DNA of 64,000 bases from Prostheceraeus crozeri. Its lineage: Eukaryota > Platyhelminthes > Polycladida > Euryleptidae. This document shows positions 1-9,403 of this stretch, in pieces; the stretch's first letter is position 1; every line of letters starts with the position of its first letter. The notes beneath the pieces were generated by a model, which was not told where the DNA came from, searched no databases, and saw only the letters and a program-made list of their open reading frames with translations. The stretch spans positions 124,001 to 188,000 of the forward strand of contig CAJQUW010003148.1 of NCBI GenBank assembly GCA_907163375.1. The letters run 5' to 3'. A program made the position numbers and the translations under genes.

Positions 1-1080
1 CGCTTTCATTCTTTTACTAAAGGTCTTACGCTGAGGTTGGATAGTGAATTCTATCCACATCTTGGTTTTGGTCATGGACTACATCTAACGTCAATTGCTA
101 CTGCAAATGTTAAAAAAGTTTATTCAAATCGAATCAACAAATTTCATTATAGATTTAAAATATTTGATGAAGATGTTGTAGAATGCGAAGAACGCATCAT
201 TTTGAAAAAGCGTGGTGTTCAACCTTTATCACTTATTGAGTTAGTAAAACGATGGAATGAGACTGTGGGTAAGAAGTATGGAGAGAAAATTATGGCGGAC
301 AAAAATAAGTTGGTTATTCAGAAATATAATGACAAACTTACAGTTTATTTGTCTCCAGCCTTGCGTCATTTTATAAGACATTATACACCTATTATTGGAA
401 GCGGTGTGGTGTATGGTTCTCATGAATATCACACTAAAGCTGATTCAGTTAATGATGAATGGTGGGTGGACATCTATGGTGATCGCATCAAGAAAATTTA
501 CCAGTCTTATGAAGAATCTAAAGTTGCTATCAATATAATGCCGCGTCTATATCATAGAGTTGAAAGCTTCATTCATGTAGTAAATCCTTATATACAACAG
601 AAGTTGAAGCATGTGATGAAAAGTAAATATGATGTAAAGACACACCACATTTCGTTTTCAATTGATAATCAACGCGTTGTTCTGAAACTGGGTGATGACA
701 TTCAATGTCAATTGAGTAAAAATTTGAAAAAACTCTTTGGTTTTTCAATGCTACAAACAGTGTTTGCTGCTGCGCATACGATTGGTATAGAAACACCAAT
801 GACACTTGATAAACATGAACAGCACCTTCACATTCAAAGTGATTTGATTCTACCTACTTCTGTTGGTGAGAAAAAAGAATACATTTTACGCGATTTCATT
901 CATGATAAAGACGCTTCATATGGAATAGTCAAGAAGATGTTTGAATCTATTTTCTATCATCCCGTCGTCAAACAAACTATACCCTCTATTGCTATCAAAA
1001 TTACCAATGGTTTACAAGAGTGCATCCACGTGAAAGATACTAAATCCCTCATAACGTTAGTGTTTCGGAAAACAAAGTGA
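1..1080 (+). CDS. Polinton capsid-type protein (probably minor capsid/penton-like), 5' end outside window
   Basis: The frame is open from the first base, so the gene starts to the left and about 359 codons are visible. The C-terminal segment, with a LRDFI block about 70 residues from the end and a closing LVFRKTK, resembles the C-terminal signature of the jelly-roll capsid protein encoded beside PolB in Polintons and adintoviruses. That link is from family knowledge recalled by pattern, not a search. There are no membrane segments or Cys clusters. It converges with the polymerase gene, and the two share a poly(A) region at 1096-1109. The reading frame is intact. It could instead be another virion protein of the same element. 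Confidence 0.6.
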   Translation, partial: RFHSFTKGLTLRLDSEFYPHLGFGHGLHLTSIATANVKKVYSNRINKFHYRFKIFDEDVVECEERIILKKRGVQPLSLIELVKRWNETVGKKYGEKIMADKNKLVIQKYNDKLTVYLSPALRHFIRHYTPIIGSGVVYGSHEYHTKADSVNDEWWVDIYGDRIKKIYQSYEESKVAINIMPRLYHRVESFIHVVNPYIQQKLKHVMKSKYDVKTHHISFSIDNQRVVLKLGDDIQCQLSKNLKKLFGFSMLQTVFAAAHTIGIETPMTLDKHEQHLHIQSDLILPTSVGEKKEYILRDFIHDKDASYGIVKKMFESIFYHPVVKQTIPSIAIKITNGLQECIHVKDTKSLITLVFRKTK

Positions 1081-1095
1081 AGTCATTGTGATATG

Positions 1096-1109
1096 TTTAT
1101 TGAAATAAA
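1096..1109. terminator. Back-to-back poly(A) signals between convergent genes
   Basis: TTTATT at 1096-1101 is AATAAA on the minus strand, and AATAAA lies at 1104-1109 on the plus strand, two bases away. The plus signal is about 25 bases after the capsid-type stop. The minus signal is about 160 bases after the polymerase stop at 1260. One 14-base module therefore could end both transcripts. Confidence 0.6.
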
Positions 1110-4100
1110 AATATGTATATGAAAAAGTCTTTTCACAGATATAGGGGGAATGGGCTGACTGTAGGCATATATTCACAAGGAAGAAACGATCTCATGCGAT
1201 ACATAAAACAACCATGTATATCTACAAAAAGCAACATCAAAATACTGAGTTAAAGTTGATTATGTCAATACATCTCCTGAATGTGGTAGCGTGAGTTTTA
1301 TTCTTTTGGGTGGAGGTATGTTTGTGTCAGGATGTCCATGTGGAAGAGATGTGTTATGTCCTATCCAACACCTCTTATCCTCCCATGCTGAAAGTGCTCG
1401 TTTCTTGAACGTGTACGTTTTCACAGTATGAACTTGAGATTTTAAGATTGTCATATTGACAAACGTTATATTTTTATTTTTATAGGCCTTCTTATAGGAG
1501 CGATGTTTCATTTTATGAACAATGGATTTTGATATACCTTTAGCACGCTTAATACTATCTGCACATTCTTTTAATTTCATGGAATACATTTTAGGACGGA
1601 GGAGAATCATTTCATCTATTTCCTTTCCTGCTGTTTCATCCTTAAAACAACCAAGTTTGGCTTTATTCTGTATGGAATAGAGTGGATGAGTGGGATTGTA
1701 GTTAGATGTGTCGAAATATTTTTCTAATGACTTGCCTACTTCATTAAAATTTAAATCTTTTTGAGTGGTAATTCCTTAAAAGAAACTATCTGTATCACCA
1801 CCCAGCAAGCGAACCTCTTTTACGAGAGGGCATGGTTTTAATATTTTGTAGAAGAGTTGATACATTTCAAGCTTGGAATAATCTAAAACGGCTTGCCCAA
1901 TATAGATGGGTTTGCACAACTCAACTTCTGATTTAATCATTTTAACACCTACAAGATCCTCATCGATGATGTCTCTATCAATGAAAAGAGGTGATGAGGT
2001 CAATTTGTGATATTTTTGTTCATCAACGACTAGTTTGTAATTCATACGTTTTCTAACATCCTCCATGGTCTTTCCGAATAGACTGTTATTCTTATATTTA
2101 TAAAAATCCTTTTCAAAATTATTTTGGGCGAGTGCACGTTTTTGACTGTTACTATCTATGTAGGGTTTGAGGAAGGCTTTCTGTCTAAATTTGATAATGC
2201 GGTGAACTGACTTTAGAAGCATGCCCATTTCTAAATAGAATTTTAATATGCAGAAGTGTACGAGATAATTTTTCTTATCATATTGGGTGAGTAAAAGTTT
2301 GCGGCATGGTTTATACCTTGGCTGTCCACACTCTGCTAAGTTATTATGAAATTGTGACATGAATGGTGAAAACATATCTTCAGTCACTTCACCAGATTCA
2401 GGTGCGAGTGGGAAATCAGCAGTTTTATTTTTAATGCTATTTGGATAAATCAAATCCACTTCAAAATAATATCCCCAATCACCTTCATCTGGAATCTTCA
2501 GTATGTTTGAAGGGTTGGAGTAATACTCAAGCTCATCTTGATTTAACCAACTAAACTCGGAATGAGGTAGTGGTTTAGACAGTGAACTGCCATATAAATT
2601 ATTTTGGTCATAGTACTTTAGGTGGATATGATCATCACCTACTGTTTCAGATTTTATATGATGTTTATTTACAAATGTGAGACCACCGCGTATTCCGCGC
2701 TCAAATATATTATACATCTCCGGGTCTTGTAAGAGATGAATGGTCTCACCAGTCATTTTAAAGGCTGATTTAAAGGACATGGCTGGTAGACTGACAAAGT
2801 GGACAGGATCTAATTTGTCTTCTTCTAATGCCACTCGTCGAAATTCCTGAAAGACATCAGCCAGCAAAATGACATCTAATTCTAAGGAAGCGATCATATA
2901 ATCGCCAAAAGTTTTACAATCAAATTTTAACCATGCCTCTTGAGCATGTTCATAGTCCTCTACTGGACAATCTTCACCCGTCAAATCATTTTTGAATTTG
3001 TCAATGGAAGGAAGGGTTGTTTCATTTAGTTTAGACATTGAGCTAAAATACGCATAAGGAAAGACTCCTTTGCGAGTGATTATTTCATCCGTTAAGTTTG
3101 GATAGTGTTTCTTCAAAGTTTGACTATGGGGAAGAAACTTGAGATTACGAACGAGAGAAGCTAGTGACGCTGACATGAATTGAAATGAATCTAAAAATTT
3201 TATTTCGAAGAAGACTGTCTTATTTTCTTTAGTTTTATCTACTGGTACTTTTGCTGTCATTGCCATGAATTTTTCTCTCGTTTGTGCTATTACATTAAAC
3301 TGCCACGATTTCATCTGGCTCAACCCTCCTTTTATGAGCATATGACTGTCATAGCCCTTAAAGTTATGAAAAATGACGGGTAGTACATGACGTCTCAACC
3401 TAAGTGAAAAGTTACATTTGGAGCAGAGTGCGTTTCTAAATTTACCAGTGATGTGATCATGATCACGCACTTTCTTAATTTTATCGTCATCAAACGTTTT
3501 ATGACATTTAGGACAGGATGTGCAACTTTCAAATTTTTGTTTGTCTTCATCTGACATATGTAGTGACTTACGCTGCAATTGGGAATCATATGATTGTTGA
3601 AATTTAGCAGCTTTATCGAGAAATTCTAGAAATTTTGAAATGCAATCTTCACCTTGCCAAGTATGCATTTTGTTTTGTCTATTCCTAAAGTGGTCATGCC
3701 ATACTTCATAGCAGGATATGGCTGCTGGCTTGTGGATGATATCATCAATGTAGCATTCTATGTCTGCGTAAATGACACGCAGGGGACTTAATTCGTCACC
3801 ATTATCCCTATGTGAAAATATTTTATCTTTGGGAATGCGTTCCATTTGTAATTTACCTCGCTTGCACCATTCATAGTGAGTTTCAAATTTATCTTTACTC
3901 CAAAAGGAGCGGATGCAGCGGTCGCATACAAAATGTTCACCTCTTTTAGAGTGCCCCAAGTGAGTGTACAAGCGAGAGATTTTGGGAATACCACAGTAGT
4001 GCCATTCCTCGCTATCATCTTGTTTTACTAATAAGAGGTTGACTACATGTTCATAACAAGTTGAACGTGAATTATAGCGGGCACCCTTCAACCCCTTCTC

Positions 4101-5044
4101 CCACACGTGAACGACAATTTTAATCTTATTATGTTTTTCGAACGTTTCTACATCTTTGATTTTCATGTTGTTACTATCACAACCTTCAAAGTCTAGTTCA
4201 TCCTCCCACTGTCTATAGCTATAGGTATGATTTCGATTCGCGTTGATATCATTATAGTGAAGGATGGATAGGACTGCATATTTGAAACACTGTGATTTAC
4301 AATCGACATTGATGACAGCTTTCTTATTATACAACGTTTTTGGTAGTTTAAATTTACCTCGAGCTGCATGACTTTCTAATAGTGAAATTTTGAATATGGC
4401 TGAGTCCACACCATCAAAAATGAGAGCTCTGTCGCGTTGATTGAATTTATCTACATTTGATTTTAAACATTGAATGTGAAAATTTAGCCAAGACTCGCAG
4501 TCTACAACTTCGGTTGCGGAAGAGGAAGGAACATGAAACTGTATTCTCTCCGTCACGTGACCCGTTTGAAAATCTATCTTAATATATTTTAGTTTAAGGT
4601 AGATGAGCGCCTTCATTCTAAAATTGTCTAAATTGTTGAAGAGCGCTTCGATAATGTTTGAATTTTGAAGGAGCCACTCAGGAAAATCTACTATTTGAGT
4701 ATTGGACTCCATGCAGTAGTCGCGTACTAAATTATTATGTGAAACATTAATGAGGGAGATGGTAGAGGTACCGTTGGTGTAGTGATCATTTGCATGCGTG
4801 TGTTGAAGTCTGTGCGAAGATCGCTGAAAGTGACTATCAAAAGAAAGAGGGCACAAATCGCAAGGAAAGGAGATGTCATCGTCAGAATCAACTTCACCTC
4901 CGGAGATTGACGCCGCTTTGCGTTGACACACACGTTGTTTGATGTGTCGAAGGAGACTGTGCTTCCTTGTAAACATATGTCCGCAGTCGACACATTCCCA
5001 CTCGTTGCCTTGTCGCGAGAGTCCTGAGCTGGAACTCACATCAC

Positions 5045-5103
5045 CTGAAAGAGAAATCATTCTTTCATCTCTGTTCAAGTCTCAGTGTATTGTTACAACC
5101 TAC
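5045..5103 (-). other. Predicted 59-bp intron 2 of PolB
   Basis: On the minus strand the donor is AAG|GTAGGT (exon ends 5104) and the acceptor is a pyrimidine-rich TTTCTCTTTCAG (exon resumes 5044). Splicing leaves one base that completes a Gly codon in the polymerase frame. The only in-frame ATG inside the unspliced extension (5060-5058) lies within this intron. Confidence 0.55.
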
Positions 5104-5164
5104 CTTGACTCAACAACTCTAAACTTTCCTCGAGAAGGGAGGGTGTTGGTGATGAAGTTGATGC

Positions 5165-5231
5165 CTGAAATTGAGGAAGATGCTATTAGCCACACGTTTG
5201 AGGGAGATGAGTGAAGAAATTTTCAACTTAC
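5165..5231 (-). other. Predicted 67-bp intron 1 of PolB
   Basis: The donor GTAAGT directly follows an ATG (5234-5232), and the acceptor is CTCAATTTCAG ending at 5165. The exon between the two introns (5164-5104, 61 nt) is open in the phase required on both sides and codes for a Ser/Thr/Pro-rich stretch, like the N-terminus of the divergent gene at 5512. Confidence 0.5.
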
Positions 5232-5234
5232 CAT

Positions 5235-5511
5235 TTCAACGAAATTATGTTTAAGCTTGATACTTCAACAAGATAGAGACTTCACTGAAATAATACGTCT
5301 CAAATTTGGAATTCACTTGTACGCCTCAAATAATAACAGAATTCGCTAGACAACAGTTCACTTATGCGTCTCAAAGACAGAGTGAAATGACACGAATTTC
5401 ACTTTACATATATACTTTCATATTCATCATTCATTGGCTGTTCATTCTGATTGGTTGCTTGTTGATACTTAAGAATTAGAAAACATTTCAAAGTCATTAT
5501 TCACAGTCAAC
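5235..5511. promoter_or_regulatory. Divergent intergenic promoter region with repeated CGYCTCAAA boxes
   Basis: Lies between the predicted polymerase start and the plus-strand gene at 5512. Three copies of a CGYCTCAAA box, all in one orientation, lie at about 5296-5304, 5322-5330 and 5367-5375. Two ATTGG (inverted CCAAT) boxes lie near 5433 and 5452. A TATATA stretch lies at 5408-5415. On the minus strand a TATTATTT stretch near 5290 is about 55 bases before the polymerase ATG. The function of the boxes is inferred from position and repetition only. Confidence 0.45.
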
Positions 5512-5907
5512 ATGACAAGCCCTCCGACAACACCAAACACAAAATTCTCTTCTCCATCCTCAACACCAAACGCTCCAACGAAGGTAGAGAAGGTGTTATT
5601 ACCAGCGGACAACGAAGAGAGTGTATGTGAGAAGGAGTGTCCCGACTTAACAGGCGTGAGGTGGAAGTATCTCCAGTACGATATTGACGATGTGATGGAG
5701 ATCACCAGCACGAAATTCCTCCACCAATTATGGGAGTGGTACACCCCTAACTCCCAGCCACGAACTATGGAGGAGTGGGAGTATATTGATAAAGTGAGGC
5801 TCGCAGTGGAAGAACAATTAAAGCAACTGAACTGTTTTTGCTATCTATGTGAAGCCAGACTCTGGGACGATATTGACGATGAAGACCTTTTGAAATACAT
5901 GCCATAA
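5512..5907 (+). CDS. Unrecognised 131-aa Polinton accessory protein
   Basis: I do not recognise this protein. Residues 1-28 are rich in Ser, Thr and Pro and probably disordered. The middle is acidic with several Trp. Near the C-terminus is a CFCYLC cluster followed by an acidic DDIDDED run. The ATG is the first in frame and follows a stretch with two CCAAT-type boxes. The stop codon at 5905-5907 overlaps an AATAAA at 5906-5911, so the 3' UTR is very short, as is common in compact viral genes. It is divergent from the polymerase gene. The frame is intact. No signal peptide or membrane segment is visible. Confidence 0.6.
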   Translation: MTSPPTTPNTKFSSPSSTPNAPTKVEKVLLPADNEESVCEKECPDLTGVRWKYLQYDIDDVMEITSTKFLHQLWEWYTPNSQPRTMEEWEYIDKVRLAVEEQLKQLNCFCYLCEARLWDDIDDEDLLKYMP

Positions 5908-5919
5908 TAAATTTTTATT
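5906..5919. terminator. Poly(A) signal overlapping the stop codon
   Basis: AATAAA at 5906-5911 shares two bases with the TAA stop of the 5512 gene. TTTATT (AATAAA on the minus strand) follows at 5914-5919, again giving a back-to-back arrangement. Confidence 0.5.
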
Positions 5920-5957
5920 TCATATTATCTTTGCTTTCATACTGACGTACTTGAATG

Positions 5958-6369
5958 GGGCTTCAGTGGATGATTTAACCATGTATACATTTTCATTTGG
6001 AAATAGTAGCACGCTTAGTCTAACTTGTAAATCTTAAAACATTTCATATGGACGATGATGATAGATGAAATAGTGTCAAATAAAATTAAGATAGCTTACA
6101 CTTCTGATACAGGGATAGCAATCGACTGCGATCCATGTGTAAACAGCTTGTTAGACTACGGATGGGCTTAAGTGGATGATTTAACCATGTATACTTTTTC
6201 ATTTGGAAATAGTAGCACGCTTAGTCTAACTTGTAAATCTTAAAACATTTCATATGGACGATGATGATGATAGATGAAATAGTGTCAAATGAAATTAAGA
6301 TAGCTTACACTACTGATACAGGGATAGCAATCGACTGCGATCCATGTGTAAAGAGCTTGTTAGACTACG
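5958..6369 (+). repeat. 206-bp tandem duplication covering a gene's 5' end
   Basis: Bases 5958-6163 recur at 6164-6369 with few differences. Each unit holds the same upstream sequence, the same ATG region and the first 30-odd codons of the same reading frame. The first unit is a dead stub ending in a stop soon after the junction; the second runs on into the full frame. Confidence 0.8.
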
Positions 6370-6857
6370 GAAGAGAGAAGTGTGTTATGTTGCGTGTGGC
6401 GCGTGAGTGTCCTCCCATTTCATTCCATTCATCAATTCGTCTCATTGATAGAGACAGGTAGAACTCATGGTTCTCATAACGTATGCAATGGAAAGTTTTA
6501 GGCAACCTTCGACAGTTGGCTAAATGTCGCCCTGGCGCGAATGCATACTACGTTGAGACAGAGGCAATCACTTGCAAACATGACGCAGAGAGGTTTAACA
6601 AGATTGACCATTGCCGAATGTCCCTTGCGGTATACATAGCTACGGGTTTCACCGCCGCCCTTTACAGGAACGCCCGTCGAAAGGAAGTATTACACCGAAC
6701 TTCATTTGCAACGTTCAAGTTGACTGATAGCAGATTCAACTTAATGATAGTATTCGCCAGTCCGAAGACTGCCCAGGGCAAACCGCGAGGAGGTTCTATC
6801 ATGTCTTGCCCCATGGTGGCCCTTAAGAGAGCCGATGGTTCGTTCTCGGGGGTGTGA
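6261..6857 (+). pseudogene. Unrecognised Polinton gene with two in-frame stops
   Basis: One frame runs from an ATG at 6261 to 6857 (about 198 codons) and is broken by stops at 6459-6461 and near 6478. The second part opens again at 6483 for 124 codons. The product is not recognised. It has scattered Cys in the first half and a C-terminal block with a GKPRGG motif. That block is repeated in a truncated copy at 7211-7377. The opposite strand is also open over 6662-6883, so orientation is not certain. I favour plus because the duplicated upstream unit (5958-6369) leads into this frame. Confidence 0.4.
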
Positions 6858-6863
6858 ATTTGA

Positions 6864-7118
6864 CTATTGGCTGGAATAGTCAATGGGTATGACGGTTAGG
6901 TTGTCATAGACCCTATACCGCCGAGGCCGTACTGGTGCATCTGGCACCTTTCGGATGCGGGTGGTATTTGGAGTCCACACCTCATCCGTCCAAACGATCC
7001 TCTTGATCTTCCCCTTCTTCTCATCCTCCTCATCCCACTCGTCGAGGATGACGAACTCGGGAATGGCGTTGTCTTCATCGGTGAAGACGGGAATGTTGTC
7101 GGCAGATGTCGCTTCCAT
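6864..7118 (-). CDS. Small acidic protein (84 aa) with its own TATA promoter
   Basis: I do not recognise this protein. The first 45 residues are strongly acidic (a DEWDEEDE run), then comes a basic Arg/Lys/Pro stretch (RPRRYRVYDN) and a short hydrophobic tail. The start is the only ATG and lies in a good context (CACGATGG). A consensus TATATAAG lies 48 bases upstream, which makes a real gene much more likely despite the small size. It ends a few bases from the convergent 6261-6857 frame. Confidence 0.5.
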   Translation of the reverse strand: MEATSADNIPVFTDEDNAIPEFVILDEWDEEDEKKGKIKRIVWTDEVWTPNTTRIRKVPDAPVRPRRYRVYDNLTVIPIDYSSQ

Positions 7119-7158
7119 CGTGACTTCAAATTGAATGAGAAGCGCTACAATCTTCTGG

Positions 7159-7166
7159 CTTATATA
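7159..7166 (-). promoter_or_regulatory. TATA box of the small acidic gene
   Basis: The minus strand reads CCCTATATAAGCC. A start of transcription about 30 bases downstream would fall near 7133, just before the ATG at 7118. Confidence 0.55.
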
Positions 7167-7210
7167 GGGTTTTCAACAATGAATTGCTCAACAGCGAATC
7201 AGAATGCTTC

Positions 7211-7377
7211 AGGGATAGCAATCGACTGCATAATGTTCAAGTTGACTGATAGCAGATTCAACTTAATGATAGTATTCGCCAGTCCGAAGACTGCCCAGGG
7301 CAAACCGCGTGGAGGTTCTATCATGTCTTGCCCCTAGGTGGCCCTTAAGAGAGCCGATGGTTCGTTCTCGGGAGTGA
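7211..7377 (+). repeat. Internally deleted second copy of the 6261-6857 gene
   Basis: Bases 7211-7230 match the word AGGGATAGCAATCGACTGC seen at about 6112 and 6318. From 7231 the sequence matches 6708-6855 closely. The two pieces are joined directly, so some 370 bases of the parent are missing, and the copy has its own in-frame stop (CCC TAG) where the parent has CCC ATG. Confidence 0.7.
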
Positions 7378-7407
7378 ATTGATGGGGTGGTGAAGGCGGG
7401 CAAAGAT

Positions 7408-7468
7408 CTGCAATGAAAATGATATGTATTAGAATAGTATATACTATCTTATTTACTTTTTCACTTAC
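7408..7468 (-). other. Candidate 61-bp intron
   Basis: On the minus strand, CTGG|GTAAGT at 7469/7468 and TTTTCATTGCAG ending at 7408 form a strong small intron. It lies four bases after the stop of the coiled-coil gene, so it is either in a 3' UTR or joins an alternative C-terminal frame. Confidence 0.4.
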
Positions 7469-7472
7469 CCAG

Positions 7473-8639
7473 TTAGTCATCCTTTGGCAGTCTCGCGCGT
7501 TTCCGAATCGAAAATTTGTGGAGATGGCCGCGCATTCGTAGGCTGGCGTGGAGGCATTTTTTCGTGGGATGACCATTGTAGCATAGGATGGATTCGTCTA
7601 AATTCTGGTTTACGAGTACTTCGCCGGCCAAATGATTATCCCGAATAGGGATGCGAAACTCAAACAAAAGATCCTCATTCACACGTTCCCACTCATCCCT
7701 CATGCGCTCCAACTTCTCATACGCCTGCCTCTCATCACCCCGCCGAGCCACAGTCCTCTCCAACTCAACATTCCTCGCTCTCAACACACTCATCTCCTTC
7801 ATCATCTCCTCAAACTTCGCTTCTGCATCTCTCATTCTTCTCTCCGCAGCACTCGCCCTCTTCTCACACTCATCATTCTTCTCTTCCAACTCTCGCGTCT
7901 TTTTCTTCAAATCAGTCACACTACGCCTCATTCTAATATTTTCATCCGCTACCTCCTTCGACTACAGTTCCTTCTTTTTCAACTCATCCAACTCCTTCAC
8001 AACTTCATCCTTCACTTTCTTCAAACTCTCATACTTATTAACCAACAAATCATGCGCCATCTGCTGCGAAACATGCCTCTTCTCTTCATCCTTCAACCAC
8101 CTCGCCGACTGCACACGAATCCCACCACTCTTCACTTTTGGGGAAGATGAGCTCTTCGGGGGGTCGGTGATGACGATGTTTGACACCTCCGACGACGAAG
8201 AGCTCAACTTCCTCACACGCTTCCTCACACGCTCCCTATCTAAATCCACATCATCCTCATCATCACTCTCAAGCACTCTCTTTCGCTCAATCTCACCCTC
8301 CAACGACGCAACCGCTCTCGCCAACTCATCATTCTCAACAACATTCTCAGCCTTACCCTCTCGCTCGATCGCCAACATTCGCTCCCTCTCTTCCACAATC
8401 AACTGCGTAAATCTCAAATCAGTCACTAAACCACCACTACAGTCAGCATGCACTCTGTAAAAACGCGCCTCATCCTCATCACCCTTCAGCACTCTACACT
8501 TCACGCACGCAACCCTATTCAAGATAATCATGTGGCCGGTGCCCGCCTTCTTGACATGAGCCTTGGCGTCCGCACTGCGATTAACTCGCCCACATGAGCA
8601 CATTTTGATGTGATATTTACGATTTTTGTCGTTAGCCAT
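7473..8639 (-). pseudogene. Cys-rich/coiled-coil protein of the Polinton, one in-frame stop
   Basis: Starts at an ATG at 8637-8639. The N-terminus carries two Cys pairs (CSCG near residue 14, CVKC near 45) with nearby His, suggesting metal binding. An Asp/Glu and Arg-rich region with a Ser run follows (about 125-170), then long charged heptads that look like a coiled coil. A TAG at 7962-7964 stops the frame after 225 codons, but the same frame is open for about 162 more codons to 7473 and continues the coiled coil without a break. One gene of about 388 codons is the simplest reading. The end has a CYNGHPTKKC cluster and a basic tail. The function is unknown; a virion core or scaffold protein is only a guess. 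Confidence 0.55.
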
Positions 8640-8657
8640 GTTAGATTTTATTGTTAA

Positions 8658-9189
8658 CTGTAAGATAATGAAATTTGTATAAGTTTGGAATCATGTAGTA
8701 CAGTCATATTCCTAAAGAGTGTAGTGAGTGGCACTCGATCCCGTCGACAGCCCGAAGGCCTTGTACTGATCACTAGGGAAGTGAGAGATCTTCCCCGATA
8801 CCCGCTCTTTACAGCTGAAGACATCATTGTCACTGCCCCGAAGTGGTAACAGGAACGCCGAGTCAAAGGTAGTGATCAGTAGCTGGGATCTAACCCCTCA
8901 AAGCTGCCTTAGACTTAGTTAAATTTCAAATCTGATAGCAGATTTGAACTCAGGATACTTGAAAACCTTAGTCTACATGTTAAAACTTTGAAAAAACTGA
9001 AAATTAAGAATTTTTTAAAAATTCCGCATTTACTACTCATACTACTTTTAAAAAATTTTATCAGTAGTAAAGACACTATCAAACTCTATCATACAAACTT
9101 TGAAGTAAGAAGATAGCTTGCCTACTTCAAAAGATAGAGTCCTTTGAAACACCCGATATCGGGAGCTCAGAGCGACGACCGTCGCTTAC
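8658..9189 (-). other. Predicted 532-bp 5'-UTR intron of the coiled-coil gene
   Basis: On the minus strand the donor is ACGAG|GTAAGC (exon ends 9190) and the acceptor is TTATCTTACAG (ends 8658), 19 bases before the ATG at 8639. The intron contains a perfect hairpin (CAAATCTGATAGCAGATTTG, near 8927-8946) and 12-base inverted arms at 8764-8775 and 8870-8881. Confidence 0.45.
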
Positions 9190-9229
9190 CTCGTCTTTCG
9201 ATGAAGTGATCAGACTTACGTTGTCGGGG

Positions 9230-9237
9230 TTTATATA
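9230..9237 (-). promoter_or_regulatory. TATA box upstream of the coiled-coil gene
   Basis: The minus strand reads GCATATATAAACCCC, about 40 bases before the predicted splice donor at 9190. Position and strand fit a promoter for the 8639-7473 gene with a short non-coding first exon. Confidence 0.45.
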
Positions 9238-9403
9238 TGCTCGGAAGAAAACTTAAAATGGCTCTATCTCCGAAAGTATTCATCGTAGCGACATGCGGTT
9301 TGTTGCAAACGATTCATCTCATCATTCTCTATCATATGACACCTGAACAATTCTCATATGACCACGGGAAGTTGGTCCGTCAGCACATGTCCATGTAACA
9401 TGC

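Larger units (their letters stand above)
1260..5234 (-). pseudogene. Protein-primed family B DNA polymerase (Polinton PolB), three exons, one in-frame stop
   Basis: Replicates the element. Numbering from the non-ATG opening at 5078: a C2HC finger (C29, C32, H45, C51), a C2H2 finger (C73, C76, H89, H93), 3'-5' exonuclease motifs (D439/E441 in YADIEC; HNFKGYD 571-577; YMIASLELDVILLAD 727-741), an HNH-like CxxC...HDH block near 520-560, then polymerase motif A (D824, QNNLYG), motif B (K996, NNSLFGKT) and motif C (GDTDS 1094-1098). A TAA at 1776-1778 follows three codons after DTDS. The same frame then stays open for 172 more codons to 1260 and has the usual PolB C-terminus, so the gene is split by one nonsense codon. 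The best start is an ATG at 5232-5234 joined through two small introns (see 5165-5231 and 5045-5103). Confidence 0.9.
1..9240. mobile_element. Polinton/Maverick (adintovirus-like) element, right part
   Basis: A block of compact genes on both strands with a capsid-like protein next to a protein-primed family B DNA polymerase, the hallmark pair of Polintons. The left part, where integrase, packaging ATPase, protease and major capsid would be expected, is outside the window. The right limit is not proven: coding ends at 8639, a minus-strand TATA box lies at 9230-9237, and the tandem array from 9404 to about 11110 may be the terminal repeat or a neighbour. Terminal inverted repeats and the 6-bp target duplication cannot be tested without the left end. 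Two genes have one in-frame stop each, so this copy is probably inactive unless the stops are assembly errors. Confidence 0.8.

Noticed and set aside
1260..1610. Separate 116-codon minus-strand gene
   Set aside because: It is in the same frame as the polymerase and has the usual polymerase C-terminus, so it is the tail of PolB after the in-frame TAA.
7632..8460. Long plus-strand frames (172 and 269 codons)
   Set aside because: They are the antisense of the coiled-coil gene; their Ser/Leu/Pro-rich make-up is the complement of charged heptads.
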